DNA of 64,000 nucleotides. Source: Burkholderia oklahomensis C6786 (lineage in GTDB: Bacteria > Pseudomonadota > Gammaproteobacteria > Burkholderiales > Burkholderiaceae). The position numbers and the translations under genes are program-made. The DNA is taken from positions 2,356,001 to 2,420,000 of the forward strand of contig NZ_CP009556.1 in NCBI RefSeq assembly GCF_000959365.1, in the 5' to 3' direction. The notes under the pieces were generated by a model, which was not told where the DNA came from, made no database searches, and saw only the letters and a list, made by a program, of their open reading frames with translations. This document shows, piece after piece, positions 19,101 through 28,724 of this stretch. Each line of letters begins with the position of its first letter. Positions within the stretch are counted from its first letter, which is position 1.

Positions 19101-19124
19101 CGAAACGCATCATCGAAACACGAA
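19101..19124 (-). promoter_or_regulatory. hrpII box (TTCG-N16-TTCG) for the secreted-protein operon
   Basis: On the plus strand CGAA at 19101-19104 and CGAA at 19121-19124 are separated by exactly 16 nt, which reads TTCG-N16-TTCG towards the gene starting at 18991. In Ralstonia this is the element bound by HrpB. The AraC-type HrpB encoded at 21478-22926 is the obvious activator. The downstream minus-strand genes to 9539 or beyond may be read from here. Confidence 0.75.
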
Positions 19125-19621
19125 TAGGAAACGAAGCGTCGGCTTCGCGTGTCGCGATGGTCGGGAATTCAATTCCATCGCGCGCGCAATCGCACATCAA
19201 CCGATTCGCGCAATCACGTCGTGGCAAGCGCCATGTCGCCTCGGCCGCGCCTTCATCGAGACGGCCGTAAGCTAAAGCGACACAGTGCGTTATATGAAAA
19301 ATCGAAGTCGCGGTGGGCGTAAACGAGCATCGTTTCGGCATGCTGATAGTTGCCGTCCACCCGGGAATCGGAGATCGAAACAATGACCGGTCGAGCAATA
19401 TTCGGTCGCGGCATACTGCATAAGCGCATGCAAAACGCGCCGGTCCGCAGAAGGCATCTTATTGGCCCCGGCATGTTCGACCGTCGGACTCTCAAACGGA
19501 GGCGGACACCGCACGCGATAATCGGAGAGGCTCGACAACAACGGAAACCCTGTTCTTGCACGAAAGACATCCGGTCGACCGCCGCGCCGCACCAGCTTGA
19601 TTCGGCCTTTCGATGCCCGCG
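19125..19621. other. stretch without a supported gene
   Basis: About 500 nt between the hrpII box and the sctC stop. Short frames exist on both strands but none has recognisable motifs or a convincing start. Confidence 0.4.
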
Positions 19622-21433
19622 TCACTTATCCGGATCGATGATCCGCGGCGAAAGCAGGAATACGCGCTCCATGTGCGAATGCTCGTCGCTGTTGTATCGA
19701 AACAGCGCGCCGATCAAGGGGATCTTCGACAACCACGGCACGCCCGTCACGCCGTTCGAGCGCTTGTCCGTACTGTAACCGGCAATCAGCAGGCTCTCCC
19801 CCTGCCCGACGAACGCCTGCGTATTGATCTCGCTGCTCGTGACGACCGGAATGCTATCGACCAGGTCACCCGTCAATTGTCCGTCCGTCACATGAACATT
19901 CAGCTTGATTCGAGTCTCGCTGCCGTCTTGAACGATCAATGGCAGGACCCGCAGCGAAACGCCCGTCGCTATGCTGTAAAGGTCCGCCGACGTATAACCC
20001 GACACTCTGACGAAGAAGCGAGTCATGTTGTCCATCACCGCTTCCGAGTTGTCGAGCGTCGCGACGAGCGGCGACGCGTCGATCTTCACCTTCGACGTCG
20101 ACTGCAATGCGTTCACGCGCGCCATCAAATAATGGGCCGCGTCGCCGACGACCGCGGTGATCGCCGCACCGGCCGGGGGCGCATTGGCGATCGCATTGCC
20201 GGGAAGCGTCGTCGTGCCGAAGAACGGATTGATCTGGCCATTCGCATAGCTGTTTTGCGCCGTCGCGCCGATGCCGGTCGACGTACTGCCATAGCTGTTC
20301 TGTGTCACCGCGCCCATGCCGGTCTGAATATCGCCATGGCTGTTATGTGCACGCCAGTCGACGCCAATCTGACGAAGCAGGTCGTCGTCGATCTCCATGA
20401 TGTGCGCCTGGATCTCGATCAGTCTGGGCCGAGAGTCGAGTTGCTCGATTAGCGACGCATACTCGGCCAGGCGATCGGACGAATCGCGGATCAGCACCGA
20501 GTTGGTCATCGGATCCGGCTGGATGATCGGCGACTCGTCGTCGCCGGCGGACGGGTCACCGGGCCGAGGCGAACCATCAGCCGATGGCGCACTCGAACCG
20601 CCGCCCTCGCGGCCGGTCCGCGCCCCGTTGGCAAACGTCTCGCCCTGCCCGCCTCCAGTCATGTTCGGCGGCAATGGCGGCACCTGAGGGCTGCCGCCGA
20701 ATGCGCTGCCGGAAACGTCGCTCATCGACTGCACGCGCTGTACACCCGGCGCGACGCTCGGCTGAACGGCCCCGCGTTCCGCTCGCCCTCGGTACATGTT
20801 CGCCAGCACGGTCGCGACTCCGGGCACCGTGACCTTGTTTCCGTCGATCTGGACATCGCGATCCGCCGCCCACGCATGCTTCAACTTGAAGACACGGATT
20901 GTCGAGCCCGTCCGACGACCGGAAAGCACATCGAGCCGCCGCGCGATATCGGCCACGGTCTGAACATATTGCACGGGGCCGCTGACGAGCACGGTGGCGG
21001 ACACCCCGTCGTAAAAGATCGGGAAACGCTTGTCGTCCATGCCGATCTGGCGCAACGCGGAACGCAGTTGGCCGATCGAAGCGTGATCGATCGGCAAGAT
21101 CTGCCGCGTCATATCGTTCGCGTTGCTGATTGACAAGACATTGCCGTCGTAGAACCACACAAATCCGAAAGTCGCAGCGAGCGTGTCGAGGAAGCGTTGC
21201 GGCGGCAGATCGAATCGCCCCGTGACAGTGCCTTGAACGTTCCCGGCGATCGATGTCGGAATGCCTTGACTCGCGGCGAAGTCTCTCAGCACGTCCTTCA
21301 GGTCTTTTCCTTCCAGCGCGACATGCACGACCGTGCTCTTCCAGCGCACGGGCATCGCGTACGCGGCATCGACTCCAGCGGCGCAAACCGCCGCGACACA
21401 CCATGCCGCACATATCAACGCTTTCGTTTTCAT
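19622..21433 (-). CDS. sctC: T3SS outer-membrane secretin SctC/HrcC
   Basis: 603 residues from the ATG at 21433. A signal peptide (MKTKALICAAWCVAAV) precedes N0/N1 domains (GKDLKDVLRDFAASQG, FGFVWFYDGNVLSISN). A Gly/Ser/Pro-rich linker at ~250-330 follows. The secretin core spans ~335-600 (RPRLIEIQAHIMEIDDDLL, VVTSSEINTQAFVGQGESLL, VPWLSKIPLIGALFRY). A short duplicated insert, GAVTQNSYG / GATAQNSYA, lies inside the core. It forms the ring through which substrates cross the outer membrane. As in Ralstonia and Xanthomonas it is the distal gene of the left arm, 44 nt after hrpB. Confidence 0.95.
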   Translation of the reverse strand: MKTKALICAAWCVAAVCAAGVDAAYAMPVRWKSTVVHVALEGKDLKDVLRDFAASQGIPTSIAGNVQGTVTGRFDLPPQRFLDTLAATFGFVWFYDGNVLSISNANDMTRQILPIDHASIGQLRSALRQIGMDDKRFPIFYDGVSATVLVSGPVQYVQTVADIARRLDVLSGRRTGSTIRVFKLKHAWAADRDVQIDGNKVTVPGVATVLANMYRGRAERGAVQPSVAPGVQRVQSMSDVSGSAFGGSPQVPPLPPNMTGGGQGETFANGARTGREGGGSSAPSADGSPRPGDPSAGDDESPIIQPDPMTNSVLIRDSSDRLAEYASLIEQLDSRPRLIEIQAHIMEIDDDLLRQIGVDWRAHNSHGDIQTGMGAVTQNSYGSTSTGIGATAQNSYANGQINPFFGTTTLPGNAIANAPPAGAAITAVVGDAAHYLMARVNALQSTSKVKIDASPLVATLDNSEAVMDNMTRFFVRVSGYTSADLYSIATGVSLRVLPLIVQDGSETRIKLNVHVTDGQLTGDLVDSIPVVTSSEINTQAFVGQGESLLIAGYSTDKRSNGVTGVPWLSKIPLIGALFRYNSDEHSHMERVFLLSPRIIDPDK

Positions 21434-21477
21434 GGTTCCGGGAAGTCCGATGCGGAAAAAGACGAAATCGAACCGGC

Positions 21478-22926
21478 TCAGCGCTCGAGCGTTTCCGAAG
21501 GCGTTTCGTCGAATTCCTTGCGGTAGCCGATCACAAGTGTCGATCCATTCTGAACGCCCCATTTTCGAGCTGTCTCCTTTATGCTGCGCTCGCCCGTCAA
21601 CGTGGAATCGACGAGCTCGGCGCGAATACGCTCCATCCTCTTCGAACGGATCAGTTCGCGCGGCGAAAGCCCAAGGAAGATCTTGAATGCGTTCTGCAGC
21701 GCGCGCTCCGTGACGCCTATCTCCGCCGCGATTTCACGCACCGACAGATCGCTACGATCGAGATTCTGGAGTACGTATTGATAGGCGCGACGATATTTCA
21801 ACGGCAGCCGCGCGGCCACATCGTCGGGTTGCCGCGGCTGCTTCATCTCTCGACTGAGAAACGGCTTTCGCATCAGCGAATCCTCGCGCAGGCATCGCAT
21901 GGCGACGAGCGCGTAACGACTGTAGAGCTGCAGCGACTCCTGAGCGCGGCCCAGTGCCTGACGCGTCTTTGCCGCGCAATAAAAATATTCGAGGTGTTTG
22001 CGGCTCGATTCTCCGCCGTGCACGACCTCGGAGATCGGCTCGAGCATCGAATGAGCCAGATATGGCGCATCGCCCGCGAGCAAGGCGATGGCGATTTCGA
22101 GACGCAACGTCCACTGAAGGTCGACGAAACCGTGTTCCCGTGCAACATCGAGATAGCGCGCCAAGCTGGAGACCGCGTCCCGATCTCCATGCGCCGTGCG
22201 TCTCAACTGCAGCAGATATGAGGCGCGATCGCACAGCAGCGGAGTCGTGACGGACATAGCGGGCGCCGGTGCCCCACGCATGCGGGCCATGAGGCTCGAT
22301 GACAGCGCGGACTGCCAATACACGTGATCGCTCAACGCCGTTGCGCAGCGCAATTCGCTCTGCACGACGAAATCGAAGCGCAACGCCGCAATCAAGTCGC
22401 GCCAGTACACACGCGTGTCGCCGAATTCCTGTTCGACGAGGCGCTCCATCGAGTCGAGCACATCGAACGCCTCGTCCATCCGCCCCATTTCGTACAGCGC
22501 GCAGGCAATCCCGAAGCGCGCCTCGGCCAGCCCTCCGGCTTGAATGTCGGGTTCGTCGGACGCACGGGAAAAACATGCGAGCGCGGTACTGACCCGATGG
22601 CGGAACAGTGCCTGCCATGCCGTGTTCCGACAGGTCGCAATACGAATCCTCCATTTCGCGCCCTGAATTTTTCGCTGCGAACGTCGATAGTTTTCTTCGG
22701 CTTCGGCTTCGAATCCGAGCACCAATTGCAGATCGGCATGCAATTGCAGCTCGCATGACATTCTCTCCGACGTGCCCATTTTGTCGAGCCGCTCACTGGA
22801 CTGCCGGAGTGCCGCGCCAAGCTCGCCCCTGAGAACCAACTCGAGCTGTGGTCGCGCTTGCTTCGATGCGTCCGAATGGACTGAAGTCAGGGCCGATACC
22901 ACCGGGAAATAGAGCATTGAGAACAT
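21478..22926 (-). CDS. hrpB: AraC-family T3SS master regulator HrpB
   Basis: 482 residues from the ATG at 22926, which has AGGAG 7 nt upstream. The large N-terminal part has helical TPR-like features (EARFGIACALYEMGRMDEAF). The C-terminal ~100 residues are the AraC double helix-turn-helix: VREIAAEIGVTERALQNAFK, then GLSPRELIRSKRMERIR. This matches HrpB of Ralstonia and HrpX of Xanthomonas, which bind hrpII/PIP boxes. Three perfect TTCG-N16-TTCG boxes in the window are its likely targets. Its own upstream gap (22927-23090) has no such box, suggesting separate control, perhaps by the HrpG-like protein at 40042. Confidence 0.85.
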   Translation of the reverse strand: MFSMLYFPVVSALTSVHSDASKQARPQLELVLRGELGAALRQSSERLDKMGTSERMSCELQLHADLQLVLGFEAEAEENYRRSQRKIQGAKWRIRIATCRNTAWQALFRHRVSTALACFSRASDEPDIQAGGLAEARFGIACALYEMGRMDEAFDVLDSMERLVEQEFGDTRVYWRDLIAALRFDFVVQSELRCATALSDHVYWQSALSSSLMARMRGAPAPAMSVTTPLLCDRASYLLQLRRTAHGDRDAVSSLARYLDVAREHGFVDLQWTLRLEIAIALLAGDAPYLAHSMLEPISEVVHGGESSRKHLEYFYCAAKTRQALGRAQESLQLYSRYALVAMRCLREDSLMRKPFLSREMKQPRQPDDVAARLPLKYRRAYQYVLQNLDRSDLSVREIAAEIGVTERALQNAFKIFLGLSPRELIRSKRMERIRAELVDSTLTGERSIKETARKWGVQNGSTLVIGYRKEFDETPSETLER

Positions 22927-23090
22927 GAAACGACTCCTCGCTGGACAGAACGCGCCGCATATCACCTCAGCATTGCGAGTCGCCAATTTAACCACCCAAA
23001 AACAACCGAACTCTCAATTAATGTGAACACGAGACGATGCATTGCGAGGATTGCAATTCATCTTCCGAACCAGTGAAAAGTCTGCGTCCC

Positions 23091-23918
23091 TTAATGTTTT
23101 TCAACCGTGGGCGACGGATGCGGCCATCCGCGGAATTGCGCGGACAGCGTCGATAGCGTCACCTGCTCGCGCGCCTGATCGACGAACATACCGACGAACA
23201 ATGCAAGCATCAGCACGGTCATCGCGCCCTTGACCGGCTGGCTCAGCCCCATGAAGTCGAGCTTCGATGCCGATTTCGCGGCGAAGCCGAATGCGCAGTC
23301 GATCAGCAGCAGGATGAGCATCATCGGCGCGGCCAGCTTCGCGACCATTTGCATCAAGCTGTCGGTCTGGTGCACGGCGAATGCCTCGAGAAGCTCCGGG
23401 CCCCGGGGGCTCGCGAGCGCGATCGGCCACCATCGATATGATTCGTATAGCGTATCGAGCAGAAACGTCATGCCGCCGAGTGTCCAGAACGCGACCGTTG
23501 CGATATGAGCAAGCAGCAACGCCGTCGGCGTCGACTGTTCGTCGCGCGCGGGATTGGTGATCTGCACGTTGTTGTAGCCCGTCAGATCGTCGATGTAGCA
23601 GCCCGCGCCTTCGACTGCCCAAAACACCGTGGACGCGGCGACGCCGAGCACGATTCCGATCACGCTCTCGCGCAGGCCGGTCACGATAAGCGGCGCACCG
23701 TGCAACGTCTGTGCGAAGCCGGCCGGCTGTCCGTATGCGACGTACGAACTCAACAAGAGCACGATCGCATTGCGCACGACGCCTTGTGACAAACCGTCGG
23801 CGGTCGGCGGGAAGATGGACATCACGACGAAAAGACGAACCGAGCAGATGCCGAGCAGCGTCACGTCATCGATCAGCGTGCCGGCCAGATCCGGCAACGC
23901 GAAAAGCGCCGGAGTCAT
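23091..23918 (-). CDS. sctT: T3SS export-apparatus protein SctT/HrcT
   Basis: 275 residues from the ATG at 23918, which overlaps the sctO stop (ATGA). It is a polytopic inner-membrane protein of the SpaR/YscT/FliR family, with hydrophobic segments around LGICSVRLFVVMSIFPPTAD, VVRNAIVLLLSSYVAY and PMMLILLLIDCAFGFAA. It belongs to the SctRST export gate. Last structural gene of the left arm before the regulator. Confidence 0.95.
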   Translation of the reverse strand: MTPALFALPDLAGTLIDDVTLLGICSVRLFVVMSIFPPTADGLSQGVVRNAIVLLLSSYVAYGQPAGFAQTLHGAPLIVTGLRESVIGIVLGVAASTVFWAVEGAGCYIDDLTGYNNVQITNPARDEQSTPTALLLAHIATVAFWTLGGMTFLLDTLYESYRWWPIALASPRGPELLEAFAVHQTDSLMQMVAKLAAPMMLILLLIDCAFGFAAKSASKLDFMGLSQPVKGAMTVLMLALFVGMFVDQAREQVTLSTLSAQFRGWPHPSPTVEKH

Positions 23919-24445
23919 GTTCCCCCCCGGTTTCGCATGCGTCGTGCGAGCGCGGCCTCTTCCACCTCCTCGTCGAGCGCCTCGTCGGCCATTCGTTCGC
24001 AATCGCGGCGAGCCCGCTCAATATGCTCGCTGCAGGCATCGATGCGCCCCAGGTTGCGCGCAATCTCGCGGCTTTTTTGCTCGACAGCGGCAACAGCGTC
24101 ATCGAGCGCGGCGCGCGCCTGCGCTTCCTCCATTTCGAGTGCGCGCAGGCGCGTCCCGGCGACGTCGAGATACGCGCGACAAGCCAGCAGTTCGTCGAGC
24201 GAGAACGACTCCGACCCGCTCGTCAGTGCGTCGATCCGGTCTGCGTGACGTCGCACGTCTGCCGTCTTGAGCTCGACTTGCCGCACCTTCACTGCCAGCG
24301 CCTTCTCGAGCGGCCGCAGCGCAGCGCGCCCCGCGGCGAGTTCCTCGCGCAATACCGCGTCCAGCTTGCGGCGCCGTTCGCGCACCCGCGCAAACGCAAC
24401 TGCGCGGCGACTACGAGCCGGTGACGTCACGACGCCCGCCATCAT
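23915..24445 (-). CDS. sctO: T3SS stalk protein SctO (HrpB7-like)
   Basis: 176 residues, ATGATG start overlapping the sctN stop. It is almost entirely charged helix with heptad character (RERRRKLDAVLREELAAGR, EQKSREIARNLGRID), as expected for the FliJ/YscO/HrpB7 coiled-coil stalk that enters the ATPase ring. Identified by position between sctN and sctT and by size rather than by sequence motif. Confidence 0.8.
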   Translation of the reverse strand: MMAGVVTSPARSRRAVAFARVRERRRKLDAVLREELAAGRAALRPLEKALAVKVRQVELKTADVRRHADRIDALTSGSESFSLDELLACRAYLDVAGTRLRALEMEEAQARAALDDAVAAVEQKSREIARNLGRIDACSEHIERARRDCERMADEALDEEVEEAALARRMRNRGGT

Positions 24446-25791
24446 TGCGGCCTGCTCAATGCATGCAACCGAGCGACGACGTCCTCGGCTGCGGAAAAAT
24501 CGTCCGTCCGTTGCGAGAAGAACGCGCGGATCGCGTCCGCCTTCGCGATCGCCTCGTCCGCGAGAGGATTCGCACCCGCCTTGTATTCCCCGATCTGCAG
24601 CAATACCTCCACTTCCCGATGTTGAGCCATCAATTCTCGAATGCGCGCCGTCGCGCGCATGTGCCCGTCGTCGACGACGAGCGGCATCACGCGGGACAGG
24701 CTCGCCAGCACATCGATTGCCGGGTATTGATTTTTTGCCGCAACCTCGCGCGACAGAATCATATGGCCGTCGAGGATACCGCGTACCTCCTCGGCAACGG
24801 GATCGCTGCCGCTGTCGTCTTCCGCGAGCACGGTATAGAGCGCCGTGATCGACCCGGTCTCGCCCATTCCGGCGCGCTCGAGAAGGCGCGGCAACTCGGC
24901 GAAGACCGATGGAGGAAAACCACGTCGTGCGGGCGGTTCGCCGGCCGCGAGACCGATTTCGCGGCCGGCCCGCGCGAAGCGCGTCAGCGAGTCCATCATC
25001 AGCAGCACGCGCCGCCCCCGGTCCCGGAAGTACTCCGCGATCGCCGTCGCCGCGTAGGCCGCCTTCGCCCGCTCCATCGACGAGCGATCCGACGTCGCAC
25101 AGACGACGACGGAACGCGCCATGCCATCCGGGCCAAGAATCAATTCGACGAACTCGCGCACTTCGCGCCCGCGCTCGCCGATCAGTGCGATCACGTTGAC
25201 GTCGCACGCGGCGCCGCGCGCGAACATGCCTAGCAGCGTGCTCTTGCCGACGCCGGCCGGCGCGAAGATGCCCATCCGCTGTCCTTCGCCGAGCGTCATC
25301 ATCGCATCGACGACGCGCACGCCCGTCGGCATCGGTACGTCGATCATCCGACGGCTCATCGGATCCGGCGGTGCCGCGGTCAGCGGCTGCAGCGTCTCCG
25401 ATGCAATTGGCGGACCGCCGTCGAGCGGCTCGCCGAGACCATCGATCACGCGGCCGAGCAGTGCGTCGCCGACCGGGATCGACAACGGATGTCCGAGGCC
25501 GATTACCTGCGTGGCCCGCGAAATCTGCCCGAGCTGCGAAAACGGCGACAGCAACGCTACGTCGCGCGTGAAGCCGACAACCTCCGCCCGCTGCAACAGC
25601 CTGCCTTCGGGTGTGCGGAGCTCACACAGCTCGCCGAGCGCGACATCGATCCCCGACACCTTGATCAGCGTGCCGATCGCTTCGAGGACTCTGCCCGTGC
25701 GCACAACGCTGGACGACGCGAGTATTTCTTGCTCTATCGCATCCGCGAGACGATTGAACTCGGTCGTGCGCGCGGGCCAGTGCGCGCTCAT
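24442..25791 (-). CDS. sctN: T3SS ATPase SctN/HrcN
   Basis: 449 residues. Walker A GIFAPAGVGKST is at 174-185, Walker B RVLLMMDSLTRFA at ~260-272, and the F1-type IGERGREVREFVE and GSITALYTVLAEDD are present. This hexameric ATPase strips chaperones and unfolds substrates at the base of the injectisome. Start and stop each overlap their neighbours by 4 nt, so translation of the arm is tightly coupled. Confidence 0.97.
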   Translation of the reverse strand: MSAHWPARTTEFNRLADAIEQEILASSSVVRTGRVLEAIGTLIKVSGIDVALGELCELRTPEGRLLQRAEVVGFTRDVALLSPFSQLGQISRATQVIGLGHPLSIPVGDALLGRVIDGLGEPLDGGPPIASETLQPLTAAPPDPMSRRMIDVPMPTGVRVVDAMMTLGEGQRMGIFAPAGVGKSTLLGMFARGAACDVNVIALIGERGREVREFVELILGPDGMARSVVVCATSDRSSMERAKAAYAATAIAEYFRDRGRRVLLMMDSLTRFARAGREIGLAAGEPPARRGFPPSVFAELPRLLERAGMGETGSITALYTVLAEDDSGSDPVAEEVRGILDGHMILSREVAAKNQYPAIDVLASLSRVMPLVVDDGHMRATARIRELMAQHREVEVLLQIGEYKAGANPLADEAIAKADAIRAFFSQRTDDFSAAEDVVARLHALSRPQ

Positions 25792-26672
25792 GCCGCCGCT
25801 CCGCCGCTCGCGTCCGCTTCCGTCACACTCCGCTCGGCTTTCTGCCTGCCGCGGGCGGCATCCTCGCGGGCGGCATCCTGATCCGGCATGACGTCGGCCG
25901 GTTCGCCGGCGCGCGTCGCCTCGGCGTCACTCATCCGGGTCTTTTCGATCGATCGCCTGAGCGCACGGGCAACGGCACCGCGCATCGCTCGCAGTTGCGT
26001 ATCCAGACTTGCATCGACTGCACCGAAATCCGATTCGCATACGCAACTGCCAGGCGTGAGCCGTTTGTCCGCCACCACCGTCAACGGAATCGGACGACCC
26101 AGCTCGCGCCAGCGCTCCGCGAGTGTGCCGAACGTCGCCTTCGCGCGATCCAGATCATCCATGTGCACGGCGACGCGCAGATATGTCGTGCCATCGACGA
26201 TACGCTCAACGGATGCGAGCGCGCGCTCGAACAATGCTTCACGGCTTTCGGTGCACACGATTTGCTCGACCGCCGACGCGATGATGTCGGCAAGCCGCTC
26301 GCGCATGCGTAGCTGCAGCCGGGTCTGTGCATCCGAGACATCAGCAAGATGATCCATCCAATTGGCGAACGCACGGTCGTAGCCGTCTCGATAGCCGCGC
26401 TCGACCGCCGCCTCGCGTTCGCTCCGCGCCGCCGCGATCATCTCTTCCGCCCTCGCCGCCGCCTCCGCGACGACGCTGTCGGCTTCCCGATGCGCGGCGG
26501 CCAGCACCGCGTCACGATCCTTGTCGAGCGCCATATAGGCCGCGTCGATCGACACCAATTCGCCGAACCATTCTTGCGGCACCACATCATCGGCAAAGCC
26601 CAGCCGAGCACCGCCGCTCGGCGCGCGCCGCCTGATTTCCGCCATGCGGGGACGTCTCAACCAAATAGCCAT
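25788..26672 (-). CDS. sctL: T3SS stator protein SctL (HrpB5)
   Basis: 294 residues. A helical coiled region AAHREADSVVAEAAARAEEM is followed by YRDGYDRAFANW and the C-terminal FliH/YscL-like domain (ADIIASAVEQIVCTESREAL, GSCVCESDFGAVDASL DTQL). The last ~50 residues are an acidic, Ala/Glu-rich tail. SctL links the ATPase to the SctQ sorting platform. It overlaps sctK at its start and sctN at its end. Confidence 0.9.
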   Translation of the reverse strand: MAIWLRRPRMAEIRRRAPSGGARLGFADDVVPQEWFGELVSIDAAYMALDKDRDAVLAAAHREADSVVAEAAARAEEMIAAARSEREAAVERGYRDGYDRAFANWMDHLADVSDAQTRLQLRMRERLADIIASAVEQIVCTESREALFERALASVERIVDGTTYLRVAVHMDDLDRAKATFGTLAERWRELGRPIPLTVVADKRLTPGSCVCESDFGAVDASLDTQLRAMRGAVARALRRSIEKTRMSDAEATRAGEPADVMPDQDAAREDAARGRQKAERSVTEADASGGAAA

Positions 26673-27436
26673 GCGTACCCCGGCAGCAATCGAGGCAAGC
26701 GGGCGAAGAGACGCTCGCCGCCGAATGCGTCGAATCGCGAGGGCAATCCGGCCAGCCAGCGAGGCACGGCCAGATTGCGCGGCAACGCGAGCCGCAGCAA
26801 CGTGACCGTGGCCGCGGACGGGGCCATGCCGGCGTCGCGCAGCAGCAGCATCCAGCCTTCGATCGCGAGCGTGAGCGCATCATTGGCCGCCAGCGGCGGC
26901 ATTCCGACGGCAGTCTTCAACCACGCGGCGTCCGGCACATCGGTCGCATGCGCGTCCTGCATGAAGAGATCCGGATGAACTCCCGTCCATGCCGAAATTC
27001 GCGAACGCGTCTGCTTATCGACCACGCGTCGCACTTCAGCGCTCCGGAACGACAACGCGCGCATTCTCAGCACCGCGAGCCCGAGTTCGCATGGCAGCAC
27101 GTCCAGCAGCGCGAGATTCGGGATTCGCGCGGCGCCGGTCGAGCCGCGCGCTGCCTCCGGCAAGGCCGGCATGAGCAGCGTATCGAATGACGGCCGTGCG
27201 ACGCCGGCAGCGCGCGCGAACGTTTGCGAGCAAGTGTCGCGCGCAGCCTCGCCAGTCCGTTCGAGCGCCGCACGCCAGACAGCGTAGCGCGGCTCGTCGA
27301 TGCCGAGGAGCGCGCACGTCCACGACGGATCGGCCCAGCATACGGCTTGCGCGAGATTGCGCCGATAGCCGTTCAACAAGGTTGCGGCTCGCTGCGACGA
27401 TGGATTGGCGACGACGACCATACGCGGCGGCTTCAC
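26657..27436 (-). CDS. sctK: T3SS sorting-platform protein SctK (HrpB4)
   Basis: 259 residues from a GTG at 27436 immediately after the sctJ stop (an ATG at 27421 is an alternative). Features are YRRNLAQAVCWADPSWTCAL, PCELGLAVLRMRALSFRSAEV and a C-terminal LPGYAWLFG, fitting the weakly conserved HrpB4 family. The call rests on synteny (sctJ-K-L) and size. It overlaps sctL by 16 nt. Confidence 0.85.
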   Translation of the reverse strand: MKPPRMVVVANPSSQRAATLLNGYRRNLAQAVCWADPSWTCALLGIDEPRYAVWRAALERTGEAARDTCSQTFARAAGVARPSFDTLLMPALPEAARGSTGAARIPNLALLDVLPCELGLAVLRMRALSFRSAEVRRVVDKQTRSRISAWTGVHPDLFMQDAHATDVPDAAWLKTAVGMPPLAANDALTLAIEGWMLLLRDAGMAPSAATVTLLRLALPRNLAVPRWLAGLPSRFDAFGGERLFARLPRLLPGYAWLFG

Positions 27437-28261
27437 TCAGTTTGTCTGCCGACGGCGACGCAAGCACGCGAGAAGTTCGGCGCCACGCGCGCGCCATCGC
27501 GGCCTGCCACCGACGTCGCCTGCGCGCTCCGTCTCCGGACGGCGTCGTAGCACGACAAACAGTGCGGCCGCCGCGACCGACAGCGCCCCAAAAGCCAGAA
27601 GGCCTCCCAACCAGAGCGGCACGGACGGCGGTCCGGGATCCAATCGCGCGAGATCCGTGGAATCCGCGACCACTGCCGTCACGCTGACCTGCTCATAGGT
27701 CAGCCCCTCCACACTGTGCATCACGAGCGTCTTGATCTGAGGAATCAGTGCACCGATGTCGGAACTGGGCCGATACTTGATGAACACGGATGCCGACGAC
27801 GGCTTGGCTGCTTGCGCGAGCGGGTCGTTGTTCGGCAACACGATCTGCACGCGCGCGACCAGCACGCCGTCAATCTTCGACAGCGTCGACGACAACTCCT
27901 GAGACATCCCGTAAATAAAGCGGATTCGCTCCTCGGTCGGCGTCGACACGAGGCCGTCTTTTTTGAACAAGTTGCCAAGGTCGTCGAATTTGCTGCGGGG
28001 CAAGCCGCGTGCGCGCAGCACCCCCATCGCATGAACGAGCTGATCGCTTTCGACGCCGAGCGTCCAGTTCTTGCCTCCATCCGCGGTCTCTTTCGAGGCG
28101 TCGACGCCATTTTCGAGAAGCGCGACCAGCATCTCGTTGACATCCTGCTCGGACAGGCCGCCATACAGCTCCTTCTTGCAACCCGTTAGCTGGACGCTCA
28201 GCGCGAGCACACAGACCAACTGCACAGCGCGACAGCGAATCGACCTTCGCTCGGACATCAT
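27437..28261 (-). CDS. sctJ: T3SS inner-ring lipoprotein SctJ/HrcJ
   Basis: 274 residues. The lipoprotein signal ends in LTGC (Cys28). The YscJ/FliF ring domains follow (YGGLSEQDVNEMLVALLENG, PRSKFDDLGNLFKKDGLVST, RVQIVLPNNDP). A C-terminal transmembrane helix, WLGGLLAFGALSVAAAALFV, precedes an Arg-rich cytoplasmic tail. It forms the inner-membrane ring with SctD. Two adjacent ATGs (28261, 28258). Confidence 0.95.
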   Translation of the reverse strand: MMSERRSIRCRAVQLVCVLALSVQLTGCKKELYGGLSEQDVNEMLVALLENGVDASKETADGGKNWTLGVESDQLVHAMGVLRARGLPRSKFDDLGNLFKKDGLVSTPTEERIRFIYGMSQELSSTLSKIDGVLVARVQIVLPNNDPLAQAAKPSSASVFIKYRPSSDIGALIPQIKTLVMHSVEGLTYEQVSVTAVVADSTDLARLDPGPPSVPLWLGGLLAFGALSVAAAALFVVLRRRPETERAGDVGGRPRWRARGAELLACLRRRRQTN

Positions 28262-28301
28262 GACTTTTCGCCACTCATCACACGGTCGCCCTGCTCCGGC
28301 A

Positions 28302-28688
28302 TCACTGGTTCTTCATCAAAGTCTCGATCGCGGACTTCGATGCGTTTACGATGCTCATCTTCGCCTCCATGTCGAGCTGGGTACCCGCGATCTCGTAAGT
28401 CAGGCGAATCGTCTCGATGTTCAATTCACTTACATTGAGCGCAGGCGCACGCCGCAAGGCATCCGCGATGTCGTTCACGCTATGCTGCAGTTCCATGTCC
28501 TGCGCCGCCGCCAGCTTCGACACGGTGTCGAGCGCCGCACTCCGCGGCGCCTGCATAGGCGCCATCGGCGCTTTCCGCATCAATGCGCTGAACTTTTCCG
28601 ACAAATGAGCCGGCGTATTCGCGGCTGTCCCGTCCGCGAGCTGCTTGAGCGACATTTGCAACGCGGCACGACTGACGTCGATGGTCAT
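28302..28688 (-). CDS. sctI: T3SS inner rod protein SctI (HrpB2)
   Basis: 128 residues. The C-terminal block ETIRLTYEIAGTQLDMEAKM followed by SKSAIETLMKNQ is the HrpB2 signature. It is small, secreted-type and has no signal peptide. In the Hrp2 group it is the early substrate that forms the inner rod. Separated by 36 nt from hrpB1 and 40 nt from sctJ. Confidence 0.9.
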   Translation of the reverse strand: MTIDVSRAALQMSLKQLADGTAANTPAHLSEKFSALMRKAPMAPMQAPRSAALDTVSKLAAAQDMELQHSVNDIADALRRAPALNVSELNIETIRLTYEIAGTQLDMEAKMSIVNASKSAIETLMKNQ

Positions 28689-28724
28689 GTTCGATCCCGA
28701 AAGAAATGGCGGCTGCGCAGTCGT